This document shows positions 19,347 to 29,253 of a stretch of DNA of 64,000 nucleotides, piece by piece; positions within the stretch are counted from its first letter, which is position 1, and each line of letters begins with the position of its first letter. The position numbers and the translations under genes were made by a program. This DNA comes from Cyclobacterium sp. SYSU L10401 (GTDB lineage Bacteria; Bacteroidota; Bacteroidia; Cytophagales; Cyclobacteriaceae), in assembly GCF_010993705.1 (NCBI RefSeq), contig NZ_WOFO01000003.1, forward strand, positions 329,827-393,826, read 5' to 3'. The notes below the pieces were generated by a model, which worked only from the letters and a program-made list of their open reading frames with translations, searched no databases and was not told the origin of the DNA.

Positions 19347-19790
19347 ATGGAAGTTATCTTAAAAACAGATATAAAAGGACTTGGGTATAAAAATGACCTG
19401 GTGGCTGTAAAGCCCGGATATGGACGTAATTATCTGATACCACAAGGATTTGCGGTTTTAGCTACTTCTTCCAATAGGAAGATTCTGGAAGAAAATATCA
19501 AGCAGGCAGCCCATAAAGCTGAGAAAATAAAAACAGAAGCTGAGGCAATCGCTGCAAAATTAGAAAGCCTTACCCTGGAAATCAAAGCTAAAATCGGCGA
19601 TTCAGGTAAGATTTTCGGAAAAGTAACCACTTTGCAGCTTTCTGATGCACTGGCAGAAAAAGGTATTGACATTGATAGGAAAAAAATATCTATCAATCAG
19701 CCGGTTTCAACTGCAGGTGAATATGAAGCGGAAGTTGACCTTCACAGAGAGGTTAAAACCAATGTTAAATTTGAAGTAGTTGCTGAATAA
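19347..19790 (+). CDS. rplI: Ribosomal protein bL9
   Basis: L9 binds 23S rRNA near the L1 stalk with two globular domains joined by a long helix. The 147 residues start MEVILKTDIKGLGYKNDLV, followed by the glycine-rich KPGYGRNYLIPQGFA motif, a helix at about 42-75, and the C-terminal domain with GKIFGKVTTLQLSDAL. It is the last gene of the operon; a terminator follows 30 bases after its stop. Confidence 0.97.
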   Translation: MEVILKTDIKGLGYKNDLVAVKPGYGRNYLIPQGFAVLATSSNRKILEENIKQAAHKAEKIKTEAEAIAAKLESLTLEIKAKIGDSGKIFGKVTTLQLSDALAEKGIDIDRKKISINQPVSTAGEYEAEVDLHREVKTNVKFEVVAE

Positions 19791-19820
19791 CATCAGACAG
19801 CCACAAAATAATAAAAAAAA

Positions 19821-19844
19821 GCCGGGTTCTACCTGGCTTTTTTT
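19821..19844 (+). terminator. Rho-independent terminator of the ribosomal operon
   Basis: GCCGGGT / ACCTGGC (one G-U pair) with a TCT loop is followed by a run of seven T residues. It lies 30 bases after rplI and is preceded by an A-tract. Confidence 0.85.
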
Positions 19845-19909
19845 GTATAACAATTTTTTCAAATCAATCCTCATTCAATGGATCAAGCACTCCAACTGAA
19901 AAAATTTTG

Positions 19910-19935
19910 CTCCTGAAGGGTAAAACCTTCAGGAG
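19910..19935. terminator. Perfect 10-bp hairpin in the rplI-GSCFA spacer
   Basis: CTCCTGAAGG and CCTTCAGGAG flank a 6-base GTAAAA loop. It lacks a T-tract downstream, so it may be a transcript end-stabilising hairpin or attenuator rather than a true terminator. The rest of the 319-bp spacer (19791-20109) shows nothing else. Confidence 0.45.
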
Positions 19936-20109
19936 ATTATACATGTTGGGATATTTTATGGATATGATGATTCAAAAGCCTGGGTTTAGCTAATTTAATA
20001 AGTAGTTGGCTTTTTATTTCCTGTTCAGACGGCGATTGGAATTCTTTTCTTTATCAGCCGCTTTTCTTCCTCCCCGTCATTGATTAATTTGCTATTAATT
20101 AAAGCAACA

Positions 20110-21141
20110 ATGAAAAGTTTCAGAACTGAGTTTAAAATTCATCCCAGTCCGAAAAGTATTGATCATTCGCGGAAGCTGCTTACCATAGGGTCCTGCTTTT
20201 CTGAGGTGATGGGCGAAAAGTTAACCCACAATAAATTCAATGTTCTGGTCAATCCTTTCGGGATAATCTTTAACCCCGTTTCAATTTTTGAATTGCTGTC
20301 CCTTTGCCTACAACAACAAAAACCCCAGGACGATTTATACCTGAACCGGCACCATAAGTATTATCATTTTCAATTTCATTCCAGGGTCAATGCAGGTTCT
20401 AAAAAGGAACTGGAAGCGCTATTGCATGAAAAGCTTCAACAGGTAAATGATGGTATCGGAAACAGCAGTCATATTCTGATCACGCTGGGAACGGCATTTG
20501 TTTTCAGGCATTTAGCAACCGGTAAAATTGTGGCCAACTGCCACAAACAACCGGAAAAGGAATTTAAGAAGGAACTTCTAGGCTTAGACGATATGAAGCG
20601 GGCATTTGAAGGGTTTTATGAACGGCTGAAAGATCACAATCCCAAGGTTCAAATGGTACTCACAGTCAGCCCGGTGCGGCATGTTAAAGATGGAATACCG
20701 GAAAACCAGGTAAGCAAGGGTTTACTCAGGGTGTTTTGTGATCAGTTGGAAAAGCAATACCAGGACATTTATTACTTCCCCGCCTATGAGCTTCAGATGG
20801 ATGACCTCAGGGATTATAGGTTTTACAAAGATGACCTGATCCATCCCAATGCTACAGCTGAAAATTATATTTGGGAAAAATTTAAAAAGTCATTTTTTCA
20901 ACCCGATACTTTAGACATATTGAACGCTGTAGATCAGGTTCAAAAAAACTTAAATCACAGGCCCTTTGAACCCTTTTCCGGAGGCCATTTTGATTTTTTA
21001 AATCAATTGCTTCAGAAGATATCACGTATGCCGTCCAATCTTGATTTCACAGAGGAGAAAAAACGTATTGTGGAGCAATTAAAACAAATTGAAGCTTACC
21101 AACAAAATGAAAAACCGAAACCAGGAGATGAAAGCAAATAA
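20110..21141 (+). CDS. GSCFA domain protein (SGNH-like hydrolase)
   Basis: GSCFA proteins are SGNH/GDSL-related hydrolases of unknown substrate. I start at ATG 20110 (343 residues); a TTG 30 bases upstream is possible but gives an atypical N-terminus. The name-giving GSCFSEVMG motif lies at about 28-36 and carries the presumed nucleophile. [12 protein letters not shown] and [12 protein letters not shown] are strand motifs, and the C-terminal [12 protein letters not shown] supplies the Asp-x-x-His catalytic pair. Its end overlaps the start of the next gene, indicating coupling. Confidence 0.85.
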   Translation: MKSFRTEFKIHPSPKSIDHSRKLLTIGSCFSEVMGEKLTHNKFNVLVNPFGIIFNPVSIFELLSLCLQQQKPQDDLYLNRHHKYYHFQFHSRVNAGSKKELEALLHEKLQQVNDGIGNSSHILITLGTAFVFRHLATGKIVANCHKQPEKEFKKELLGLDDMKRAFEGFYERLKDHNPKVQMVLTVSPVRHVKDGIPENQVSKGLLRVFCDQLEKQYQDIYYFPAYELQMDDLRDYRFYKDDLIHPNATAENYIWEKFKKSFFQPDTLDILNAVDQVQKNLNHRPFEPFSGGHFDFLNQLLQKISRMPSNLDFTEEKKRIVEQLKQIEAYQQNEKPKPGDESK

Positions 21142-23146
21142 ATTAATCGATAGCAAAAGCCTTTATTTACTACAACATGCCCATAACCCGGTTGATTGGT
21201 ATCCCTGGGGAGAAGAGGCCTTGCAAAAAGCCAAACTGGAGCACAAACCTTTGCTGGTAAGCATAGGGTACTCGGCATGTCATTGGTGCCATGTTATGGA
21301 AAAAGAATCTTTTGAGAATCAGGAGGTAGCTGATTTGATGAATGCAAATTTTGTCTGCATTAAAATTGACAGGGAGGAACGTCCCGATCTGGATAATATC
21401 TACATGGAGGCCATTCAGGTAATGGGATTACAGGGTGGTTGGCCATTGAACGTATTTTTAATGCCTGATCAAAAGCCCTTTTATGGTGGTACCTACTTTC
21501 CAAGAGAACAATGGATGAAAGTTTTATCCGGTATTTCCACGGCTTTTACAAATCAATATGAAGAGCTGCAACAAAGTGCCCTGGGTTTTGGTGATAGCCT
21601 TAACAGGACTTTGGTAGAAAAGTATGGGCTAAAGGCCAATAAGTCCCCATTTGAGGCTAAAGAAGTGATTCAAATATCCCGGAAGTTAATGGAAGGATTT
21701 GACCGGCAGTGGGGTGGGATGAACCGGGTGCCCAAATTTCCCATGCCGGCTATTTGGGATTTTTTACTGGACATGGCCATATTAAGCCAGCAGAAAGATC
21801 TGGGAGAAGATGTTTGCTTTACTTTGAGAAAGATTGGTATGGGAGGAATTTATGACCAGCTGGGAGGTGGTTTTTGCAGGTACAGTGTGGATGGAGAATG
21901 GTTTGCGCCTCACTTTGAAAAAATGCTTTATGATAATGGTCAGTTATTAAGCTTATATGCCAAAGCCTTTCAATACAGCCAGGACCCATTTTTCAAAGAA
22001 AAGGGTGAAGAAACGATCGCATGGCTTGAGAATGAAATGTTGGATAAGGAAGGAGCTTTTTATGCTGCCCTGGATGCTGACAGCGAAGGCAGGGAAGGAA
22101 AATATTATACCTGGACCTTTAATGAACTTCAATCTTTGCTGGCCGATGATTTTGATTGGTTTGCCAGACTATATGGGGTCAAAGCAGGTGGAAACTGGGA
22201 ATCCGGTGAAAATATACTTTTTCAAAAACCGGAATATGGTGAACTGGCTCAATCTCTGGGATTATCGGAAGCAGATTTTATACTTAAGCTAAAGGAAGTC
22301 AAACGAAAATTACTTGAATTCCGGAATCGCAGGGAAAGGCCTGGACTGGATGATAAAATCATCAGCGGATGGAATGGATGGGTCATAGACGGGTTAAGTC
22401 AGGCTTTTCATGCGTTTGGAAATACTGCCATTAAGGATCGGGCAATCAAGGCAGGAGAATTTATTTGGCAGCAAATGGTACAGGAGGGAGAATTGTTCAG
22501 GAATTTTAAAAACGGGGAAGCCTATACATCGGCATTCCTGGAAGATTATGCTGCGGTCATTAAGGCCTATATTTCATTGTATACCATTTCTTTTGATTCC
22601 AAATGGCTATACAGGGCAGATCAATTGGCGGAAAGGGTATTGGATAGGTTTCTGGATAAATCAGATGGATTGTTTTATTTCAATGATCCTGCCAGGGAAA
22701 AACTGATAGCAGATAAGAAAGAGGTCTTTGACAATGTCATTCCTGCATCCAATTCTGTAATGGCCCGCAATTTACACCAGTTAGGCTTGTATTTTTACAA
22801 GGAAAATTACTTGAGCCAAGCTGAAAAAATGTTACAAATGGTTCAGGATTTGCTTCACCAGGAGCCGTCATTTTTAGCCAACTGGGCAAATTTTTACCTG
22901 GAAAAAGCAACTCCTACTGCCGAAATTGCGGTGACAGGTCCTGAGGCCCAGGAAAAAGCATTGACATTTCTGAATACTTACCGGCCCAACCTGGTCCTTT
23001 CTGCATCAAAAGGTGCGATCAATTTGCCCCTATTGCTTGATAAACCCCCGGAGAAAGACCTGTTTTATGTATGCTTTAATAAATCCTGCAAACAGCCTGT
23101 ATCAGGGGTGACGGATGCCTTGAATCAACTCCCATTTTTAACCTGA
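21128..23146 (+). CDS. Thioredoxin-domain protein of the YyaL/DUF255 family
   Basis: These cytosolic proteins join an N-terminal thioredoxin-like domain to a glucosidase-like alpha/alpha barrel; the biological role is not settled. The N-terminal [16 protein letters not shown] and [14 protein letters not shown] (CxxC) motifs are diagnostic. Three nearby starts exist (TTG 21089, ATG 21107, ATG 21128); I prefer 21128 because its N-terminus fits the family, giving 672 residues. It overlaps the GSCFA gene. The barrel region contains [17 protein letters not shown] and FEKMLYDN. Confidence in the family is high, in the start moderate. Confidence 0.88.
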   Translation: MKANKLIDSKSLYLLQHAHNPVDWYPWGEEALQKAKLEHKPLLVSIGYSACHWCHVMEKESFENQEVADLMNANFVCIKIDREERPDLDNIYMEAIQVMGLQGGWPLNVFLMPDQKPFYGGTYFPREQWMKVLSGISTAFTNQYEELQQSALGFGDSLNRTLVEKYGLKANKSPFEAKEVIQISRKLMEGFDRQWGGMNRVPKFPMPAIWDFLLDMAILSQQKDLGEDVCFTLRKIGMGGIYDQLGGGFCRYSVDGEWFAPHFEKMLYDNGQLLSLYAKAFQYSQDPFFKEKGEETIAWLENEMLDKEGAFYAALDADSEGREGKYYTWTFNELQSLLADDFDWFARLYGVKAGGNWESGENILFQKPEYGELAQSLGLSEADFILKLKEVKRKLLEFRNRRERPGLDDKIISGWNGWVIDGLSQAFHAFGNTAIKDRAIKAGEFIWQQMVQEGELFRNFKNGEAYTSAFLEDYAAVIKAYISLYTISFDSKWLYRADQLAERVLDRFLDKSDGLFYFNDPAREKLIADKKEVFDNVIPASNSVMARNLHQLGLYFYKENYLSQAEKMLQMVQDLLHQEPSFLANWANFYLEKATPTAEIAVTGPEAQEKALTFLNTYRPNLVLSASKGAINLPLLLDKPPEKDLFYVCFNKSCKQPVSGVTDALNQLPFLT

Positions 23147-23165
23147 ACTGTTAAATCCTTTTGTT

Positions 23166-25682
23166 TTGGAAGATCTTTTTGCTCATCAATATCCATCCGC
23201 TAGTTCAAAAAACCTGTATGCGGATATCATATTGCCCGTACCCATTCCCAAGTGGTTTACCTACAGCATTGGGGTAGACATACAGGATCAAATAGGTATT
23301 GGTTTCAGGGTAATGGTGCAGTTTGGCAAAAAAAAGATCTTGACAGGAATTGTCGCCAGGGTTCATCAAAAAGCCCCTGAAGTATATCAGGCAAAACCCA
23401 TATTGGACCTGTTGGATGATTATCCGGTAGTTAATGCCTTACAAATTAAATTTTGGAGTTGGATGGCTTCGTATTATTGTTGCCATATAGGGGAAGTGAT
23501 GAATGCTGCCCTCCCCAGTGGGTTGAAACTTTCCACAGAAAGCAGGGTGCAGGTCCATCCTGATTTTGATTTGGATGATCCTGGTTTTCCCATGGATGAG
23601 CGGGAATTGCTGTTATTGGACACGCTCAGTAAGCATGATGAAATGAATGTGGAACAGGTTGACCAGCTGCTGCCGGGAAAAACAAGCCATAAAATCATCA
23701 AAAGTTTACTGGCGAAGGGGGCCATTTTGGTGTATGAATCCGTTAAGGAAAAATATAGTCCCAAAACAGAACACCGGATAAGATTAGCACCAAAATATGC
23801 AGCGCAGAAAAGCTCATTGGAGGCCTTGTTTGAAGCATTGAAAGGTAAGGAAAAACAGGAGGAAGTTTTACTCAAATACCTCCAGCAGGTTTCCGTTTTT
23901 CAACGACCCGAAGATAATGCGCAGGGTCTCCCCAAAAATGTTTTGACAGATCATGGCTGTTCGCCAAGTTCTATTGACACCCTGGTTAAAAAGGGAGTTT
24001 TGGAATCATTCAAAGTACTTGTCAGTCGTTTCGAAACCCAGCCCGTGTCTGATAAAGAGATTGAACTTTCGGCTGTTCAGACCGAAGCCCTTCAAAGTAT
24101 TCACCAGCAGTTTGAAGAGAAAAATACCGTATTGTTGCAGGGGATTACAGGATCAGGTAAGACGGAAATTTATGCGCAATTGATTAAGGATGTTCTCCAA
24201 AGTGGCTCCCAGGTTTTGTTGCTTTTACCCGAAATAGCTTTGACTACCCACCTGGTTTATCGGCTGCAAAAAATATTTGGCGATAAAATGGGTGTTTTTC
24301 ATTCCAAGTACTCGGATAATGAAAGGGTTGAAGTATGGCAGGGCGTGCTGAAAGGAAAATACAATTTCATCATCGGTGTGAGGTCTTCTTTATTCCTTCC
24401 CTTTGACAGTTTGGGACTTGTCATTGTGGATGAGGAACATGAAAGTTCCTACAAGCAATTTGACCCTGCTCCCCGATTTCAGGCCAGAGATGCCGCCATC
24501 ATGTTGTCCTGGATGCACCAGGCAAAGACCCTTTTAGGGACTGCCACGCCGGCCTTTGAGTCCTATTACAATGCCCAAAATGGTAAATATGGATTTGTAA
24601 AAATCGATAAGCGCTATGGGAATGCGGAGCTTCCCCACTTTTTTTTAGCTGATATGCTCAGTGACAAGAAGAAAAATCTATTGAAATTGGATTTTACCCG
24701 TTTATTGAGAGAGAAAATTCAGGATACACTGAATCGACAGGAACAAGTATTGATTTTTCAAAACAGGAGAGGGTATGCGCCCTATATTTCCTGCGATGAA
24801 TGCGGATGGATACCTGAATGCGAGCATTGCGACGTAAGCCTTACCTACCACCAATATCAGGAGGAGTTGAGGTGTCATTATTGCGGATTTAAAGAAAAAA
24901 TCCCGGTATCCTGCCAGGCTTGCGGGAGCCAAAAGCTGACAACGGTGGGCACCGGCACCGAACGAATTGAAGAAAGTCTGGGCCTGTTGTTTCCTGAAGC
25001 AAGGATTGCCAGGATGGATTTGGATACCACCCGCAGCAAATATGGTTACCAAAGGATTTTGGAGGATTTTGGTGCAGGTAACGTGGATATCCTGGTAGGA
25101 ACCCAAATGATTACCAAGGGACTGGACTTTGACAAAGTCTCTTTGGTGGGGATAGTGGATGCTGACCGCATACTTTTCTACCCGGATTTCAGGGCAGGAG
25201 AAAGGGCTTTCCAGCAAATCACCCAGGTGGCCGGTAGGGCCGGCCGGAGAGATAAAACCGGTGAGGTAATCATCCAAACCAGAAGACCGGATCAATTGAT
25301 ATTCAAGCAGATCATGTCCGGAAATTACAGTGATTTTTACCGGCAGGAGATGGGGGAGAGGAAGCAGTTTTTTTATCCACCGTTTGTAAAAAACATCAAG
25401 GTCATCACCAAACACAAAGATTTCAAAACGGCTGAAAATGCCGCCAGAAACCTCAAAAATTTATTGACAGACATTGAAGCAAAAAAGATCATATTGGGGC
25501 CTGAAAAATCCCTGATTGGAAAAATTAAAAACCTCTACCTGTTTGAAATATGGATCAAACTGGACAAGTCAGGAAATGTACAACAATTTTTCAAGCAACA
25601 ACTCATGGATAGGATTGCGGAGCTTCAGGCGGATAAAAGGTTTCGTGCCGTGCGGTTTTTGATCGATGTGGATCCCTACTAA
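23166..25682 (+). CDS. priA: Primosomal replication protein N' (PriA helicase)
   Basis: PriA is a 3'-5' superfamily 2 helicase that reloads the replisome at stalled forks. The 838-residue protein starts at TTG; no ATG lies before the N-terminal DNA-binding domain (YADIILPVPIPKWFTYSIG). Walker A is GITGSGKTE, Walker B IVDEEHESS, and eight cysteines in CDECGWIPECEHC...CHYC...CQAC form the two zinc sites. The late helicase motif QVAGRAGR is intact. It follows the YyaL gene by 19 bases and converges on an NTF2-like gene. Confidence 0.96.
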   Translation: MEDLFAHQYPSASSKNLYADIILPVPIPKWFTYSIGVDIQDQIGIGFRVMVQFGKKKILTGIVARVHQKAPEVYQAKPILDLLDDYPVVNALQIKFWSWMASYYCCHIGEVMNAALPSGLKLSTESRVQVHPDFDLDDPGFPMDERELLLLDTLSKHDEMNVEQVDQLLPGKTSHKIIKSLLAKGAILVYESVKEKYSPKTEHRIRLAPKYAAQKSSLEALFEALKGKEKQEEVLLKYLQQVSVFQRPEDNAQGLPKNVLTDHGCSPSSIDTLVKKGVLESFKVLVSRFETQPVSDKEIELSAVQTEALQSIHQQFEEKNTVLLQGITGSGKTEIYAQLIKDVLQSGSQVLLLLPEIALTTHLVYRLQKIFGDKMGVFHSKYSDNERVEVWQGVLKGKYNFIIGVRSSLFLPFDSLGLVIVDEEHESSYKQFDPAPRFQARDAAIMLSWMHQAKTLLGTATPAFESYYNAQNGKYGFVKIDKRYGNAELPHFFLADMLSDKKKNLLKLDFTRLLREKIQDTLNRQEQVLIFQNRRGYAPYISCDECGWIPECEHCDVSLTYHQYQEELRCHYCGFKEKIPVSCQACGSQKLTTVGTGTERIEESLGLLFPEARIARMDLDTTRSKYGYQRILEDFGAGNVDILVGTQMITKGLDFDKVSLVGIVDADRILFYPDFRAGERAFQQITQVAGRAGRRDKTGEVIIQTRRPDQLIFKQIMSGNYSDFYRQEMGERKQFFYPPFVKNIKVITKHKDFKTAENAARNLKNLLTDIEAKKIILGPEKSLIGKIKNLYLFEIWIKLDKSGNVQQFFKQQLMDRIAELQADKRFRAVRFLIDVDPY

Positions 25683-25707
25683 ACCCAAACCATAGGATAT
25701 CACCAAA

Positions 25708-26184
25708 TTATTCGTTGTCATTCCAAATATCATGGGTGGTTTTCCAGCTGCCATCTGCCTGCCTTTCCAGAATATTTACATATTTGGAGCTGGAATTAAG
25801 GGTATCCCCGGTTGATTTTTCATACAAGGTGACCTTGGCAAAACCTCTTCCATAAGCCAGGTCTCCATCTACTTTAACCTCTTCATACCCGCTTTCCAGC
25901 CTGGTTTGGTAAGTGTCAAATATTTCCTGGTAATATGCCTCTACTGCCTCAGGCCCAATCTTTTTCGCTGCACCGGGAGCCATCAGAAAAGCCCCGTCGG
26001 TAAAATGCGCAGCTATGGCTGCTGCATCACCGGCATTGAAAGCTTCGGCCCGGGCATTACTCATGGCCTCTATGGCCCTGATGTCTTCTGCCTCAGTGCT
26101 ATTTTCTGGTTGGAGGGGGAAGAATACAAAGATAGCGATAACGACCAGCACGCTAAGGACTATAAAGGGAAAGAAGGACTTCAT
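25708..26184 (-). CDS. Exported SnoaL/NTF2-like (DUF4440-type) protein
   Basis: The 158-residue protein has an N-terminal signal anchor or signal peptide (MKSFFPFIVLSVLVVIAIFV) followed by an NTF2-like cone domain. The segment IEAMSNARAEAFNAGDAAAIAAHF is typical of DUF4440/SnoaL proteins, which include ketosteroid isomerase-like enzymes and binding proteins. No catalytic call is justified. I start at the second Met of the open frame. It is a single gene convergent with priA and divergent from the 26338 block. Confidence 0.78.
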   Translation of the reverse strand: MKSFFPFIVLSVLVVIAIFVFFPLQPENSTEAEDIRAIEAMSNARAEAFNAGDAAAIAAHFTDGAFLMAPGAAKKIGPEAVEAYYQEIFDTYQTRLESGYEEVKVDGDLAYGRGFAKVTLYEKSTGDTLNSSSKYVNILERQADGSWKTTHDIWNDNE

Positions 26185-26337
26185 AAGCATGGATTTTTAT
26201 AAAGTAAAGGTAGGTTTTTTACCGATTATAGAAAATTTACCGAAATAAACTCGCAGGATAAATGTTAAAAATACCCATTTATTTGTGTTTATTATTCATG
26301 ATATTTTGTTAAATTAACCCAAATAAAAATTATTATA

Positions 26338-27351
26338 ATGAATCAGTATTTTGAGACCATAGAATTTGAAGCTTTGGATGGGTTTAAGTGTGATTTAAGA
26401 CACCTGAAATCTGATAAGGCTACCAAAGGACCGGTCTTATTGGTTCATGGTGCCGGAGTAAGTAGCAACATTTTTAATCCACCCTCACAGAAAAATATCA
26501 TCAACCAACTTGCGGAGCAGGGATATGATGTGTGGCTGGAAAACTGGAGGGGTAGCATACACCTGGAACCGAACGAGTGGGACCTGGACCAGGTAGCACG
26601 CAATGACCATCCGGCTGCCGTGAAAAAAATTGTAGAAATCACCGGAGCCAAAGAAATAAAAGCCATCATCCATTGTCAGGGAAGTACCAGTTTTATGATA
26701 TCAGCTGTAATGGGCCTGATTCCTGAAGTGAAACTGATTATCAGTAATGCAGTTTCCCTGCACCCGGTTGTACCCTTTTTCTCTAAATTCAAATTGAATG
26801 TATTGATGCCAGTTGTGAGCAGGTTTTTCAATTACCTGGACCCCCAATGGGGTCTCTATCCACCGGATTTTAAGTCAAGGATCATATTGAATCTGGTCAA
26901 GGCTACCCACTGGGAAAACGATACGAAAGTAGGTAAGATGGTCAGTTTCACCTATGGTTCCGGGTTTCCGGCCCTTTGGGAATTGGATAACCTGGATGAA
27001 AAAACCAAATCCTGGATTCAATATGAATTTGCCCATGTGCCGCTTTCTTTTTTCAGGCATATCAAAGAATGCATTCAGCATGGTGCCTTAAAAAAGTTAA
27101 GAGATAATGGAACCGATTATGTATCGGATTCCCCAAAGACTGCAGCCAGATTTGTGCTGTTTGGGGGTAAAAAGAACAAATGTTTTTTACCCGAAAGTCA
27201 AGAGAAAACCTTTCATTATCTTGAACAGGTGAGACCGGGATTTCATAAACTATATCTCCTTGACGGGTATAGTCATTTGGATGTATTCTTCGGTAAAAAT
27301 GCACATGTAGATGTGTTTCCGAAAATGATCAGTGAATTGGAACAAGGTTAA
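26338..27351 (+). CDS. Alpha/beta hydrolase with Cys at the nucleophile position
   Basis: This 337-residue cytosolic-looking protein has an alpha/beta hydrolase fold: the oxyanion segment LLVHGAGVSSN near 34-44, a nucleophile elbow at IHCQGSTS, and a late His in GYSHLDVFFG. Aligned by eye with the usual GHSQG elbow, C113 sits where Ser is expected. Related domains are fused to GMC cholesterol-oxidase-like proteins in some bacteria, which fits the GMC gene at the end of this block. It is the first gene of a seven-gene same-strand run and is followed 9 bases later by the ADC-family gene. Substrate unknown; a lipid ester or thioester is a guess. Confidence 0.8.
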   Translation: MNQYFETIEFEALDGFKCDLRHLKSDKATKGPVLLVHGAGVSSNIFNPPSQKNIINQLAEQGYDVWLENWRGSIHLEPNEWDLDQVARNDHPAAVKKIVEITGAKEIKAIIHCQGSTSFMISAVMGLIPEVKLIISNAVSLHPVVPFFSKFKLNVLMPVVSRFFNYLDPQWGLYPPDFKSRIILNLVKATHWENDTKVGKMVSFTYGSGFPALWELDNLDEKTKSWIQYEFAHVPLSFFRHIKECIQHGALKKLRDNGTDYVSDSPKTAARFVLFGGKKNKCFLPESQEKTFHYLEQVRPGFHKLYLLDGYSHLDVFFGKNAHVDVFPKMISELEQG

Positions 27352-27360
27352 ATTGAAGTT

Positions 27361-28245
27361 ATGCCTCCCAGAAGAATCAAGCGATATACCGGAAGATTTG
27401 CTCTCGTTGATGGCATCCCCTACCAAATGCCCGTCAGTTCTTCAGATTCCCCTGCGCTTATGGCAGGATTTTCCTGTGACTGGGAAAAAGCCAATGCCTT
27501 GCTTCCAGGAAATGAAATTCATGCCATGAAATTACCCAATGGGCGTGCTGCATTATTGATTACGGTAATCAACTATTTGCATACCAGTATTGGCAAATAC
27601 ATAGAATACAGCATTGCCATAGCCTGTACCCATGGTTCAAAGCCTGCACCCAGGTTTTTGAATGCCTTATTGTTGGGCCATTATGGCACAGGACAGTATA
27701 TACTGGATTTGCCGGTGAGTAGTGAAATATCGGTGAAAGGGGGAAAGGGGATTTGGGGTATGCCCAAGCACCAGGCCAACCTGGATTTCATTGAAACCTC
27801 CCAAACGGTAAGTAGCCAATATGAAAAGGATGGCAAATTTGCCTTTAGGATAGAAATAGCCAAGCCCAAATCTCCAACCATCAAGTTAAAAGTTGGCGCC
27901 ACCAATTATTGCCGTTTCAGAAACATGCTGATGGCTTCCTATATTTACTTTGAAAGCAGGGCGGGAATCAATTTATTTGGCAAAGCAAGGGGAAGCCTTT
28001 TTATTGGTGACCACCCCAATGTGGCTAAACTAAGAGATCTGGAAATCAATCCGGATCCATTTTTTACCACTTTTATGCCAAAAACGAATGGCATTCTGGA
28101 TGACCATTTTCAATGTTGGTTTATGACTTACGAGTCGGCTCCTCAAGAGATGCCTGAGGGACTGGAAACGGTTTATCCCCTGGGCTATGGTGAGGAATGG
28201 CTGGCACCTCCAGCGTTTACTGATTACGAAAAATTCCGTATTTGA
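27361..28245 (+). CDS. Acetoacetate decarboxylase (ADC) family protein
   Basis: ADC-fold proteins include acetoacetate decarboxylase and many members acting as aldolase-dehydratases or of unknown role. The 294 residues contain the family hallmark GIWGMPKHQAN, in which K136 is the candidate Schiff-base lysine. The N-terminal SDSPALMAGFSCDW and the NYLHTSIGKYIEYS strand also fit. It sits 9 bases after the alpha/beta hydrolase and 22 before a small membrane protein. The family assignment is good; the substrate is unknown, and the neighbourhood suggests a keto or lipid-derived acid. Confidence 0.8.
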   Translation: MPPRRIKRYTGRFALVDGIPYQMPVSSSDSPALMAGFSCDWEKANALLPGNEIHAMKLPNGRAALLITVINYLHTSIGKYIEYSIAIACTHGSKPAPRFLNALLLGHYGTGQYILDLPVSSEISVKGGKGIWGMPKHQANLDFIETSQTVSSQYEKDGKFAFRIEIAKPKSPTIKLKVGATNYCRFRNMLMASYIYFESRAGINLFGKARGSLFIGDHPNVAKLRDLEINPDPFFTTFMPKTNGILDDHFQCWFMTYESAPQEMPEGLETVYPLGYGEEWLAPPAFTDYEKFRI

Positions 28246-28267
28246 CCCTTAAACCTTTCAAAATGCC

Positions 28268-28774
28268 ATGAACCCGATAAAAAAGACATTAATCGACCTC
28301 AGTAATGCCTATATTTTTTTCTGTGCTTCCATGTACCTGGGCATGTTCTGGTCACTGCATTTTTTTTGGTTTCCCAATTACCCTAATACTTTAAACCTGG
28401 ACAATTATTATGATGCCATCATTCCCCAGACGGATCTGGCAACCAATTTTTTCTTCATAACCATCCCCATTATGGCAGTGGCATTGGTAGTCATGTTGGT
28501 AACGGAGTGGAAAACAGGTTTGCGCTGGGTTCCTTTATCCTGGATTCCCGGGCTCCTGATACCTGTAATCGTCCAACAAAGGTATATCGAAGACGTAAAC
28601 AATCAATTTAAGGCTGGTTTGCAGGATGAAGCAAGGCTTCAGGTCTTGCTGGAGGAGTGGATGTGGCTGAATGATATAAGATGGATTATTTTAACCATCA
28701 TGTGGGGAATCACCATGTACTTTTTTATCGCAAAAGCCAAACCAAAATATCAACAACTAAACCATGAAAAATAA
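28268..28774 (+). CDS. Small polytopic membrane protein, unknown
   Basis: The 168-residue protein has about four hydrophobic segments (near 15-35, 58-80, 90-108 and 135-155) and Trp/Phe-rich interfaces such as LGMFWSLHFFWFPNYP. I do not recognise a family. Its last codons overlap the next gene by 11 bases, so the two membrane proteins are probably translated together. Its place between an ADC-family enzyme and a patatin suggests a membrane component of the same function. Confidence 0.7.
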   Translation: MNPIKKTLIDLSNAYIFFCASMYLGMFWSLHFFWFPNYPNTLNLDNYYDAIIPQTDLATNFFFITIPIMAVALVVMLVTEWKTGLRWVPLSWIPGLLIPVIVQQRYIEDVNNQFKAGLQDEARLQVLLEEWMWLNDIRWIILTIMWGITMYFFIAKAKPKYQQLNHEK

Positions 28775-29180
28775 CCAAATGATTTTCGGTATCTCTCCGC
28801 GATATGTGGAGTTGCTGGTGGTTTTAATTGCCTTCATTACCCTGATTTCGGGCTTGGTTCAACTCATAACCCCATCTACGGTTCTGAACCTGATTGGCAA
28901 ATCAGCCAATACCGAAGAGGCCATTCACTTCTTTGCGATAGTGGGTATGTTCATGGCCCTTTTTGGGGGGATGGTTGTGCATGCGGTTTACAGTGCGGTT
29001 ACTAATAAACAGGTGATGCTCTGGACGGCATTTCAGAAGTTTGGTGCTTTTTTGGCAGTTTCTATAGGCGTGTTCAAAGGATTGTTTTCCTTATTGGCCT
29101 TGTCAGTAGCCCTCTTTGATTTGTTTTCCGGAATTGTTTTCTTGATGTATTTAAAAGTATTGAGCTCATGGGAAAATTGA
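28764..29180 (+). CDS. Small four-helix membrane protein, unknown
   Basis: This 138-residue protein has four predicted transmembrane segments (about 13-38, 48-75, 83-105 and 108-132) and almost no soluble part. The middle GMFMALFGGMVVHAVYS segment is reminiscent of small DUF4345-like membrane proteins, but that resemblance is weak. It overlaps the preceding membrane-protein gene and precedes the patatin by 73 bases. Confidence 0.68.
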   Translation: MKNNQMIFGISPRYVELLVVLIAFITLISGLVQLITPSTVLNLIGKSANTEEAIHFFAIVGMFMALFGGMVVHAVYSAVTNKQVMLWTAFQKFGAFLAVSIGVFKGLFSLLALSVALFDLFSGIVFLMYLKVLSSWEN

Positions 29181-29253
29181 GGGCCAAAATTTTTCTTAGG
29201 GAACCTGTTGGCTACGGCAATAGACCGTTAATTTATGCTTATATCCTACCTTC

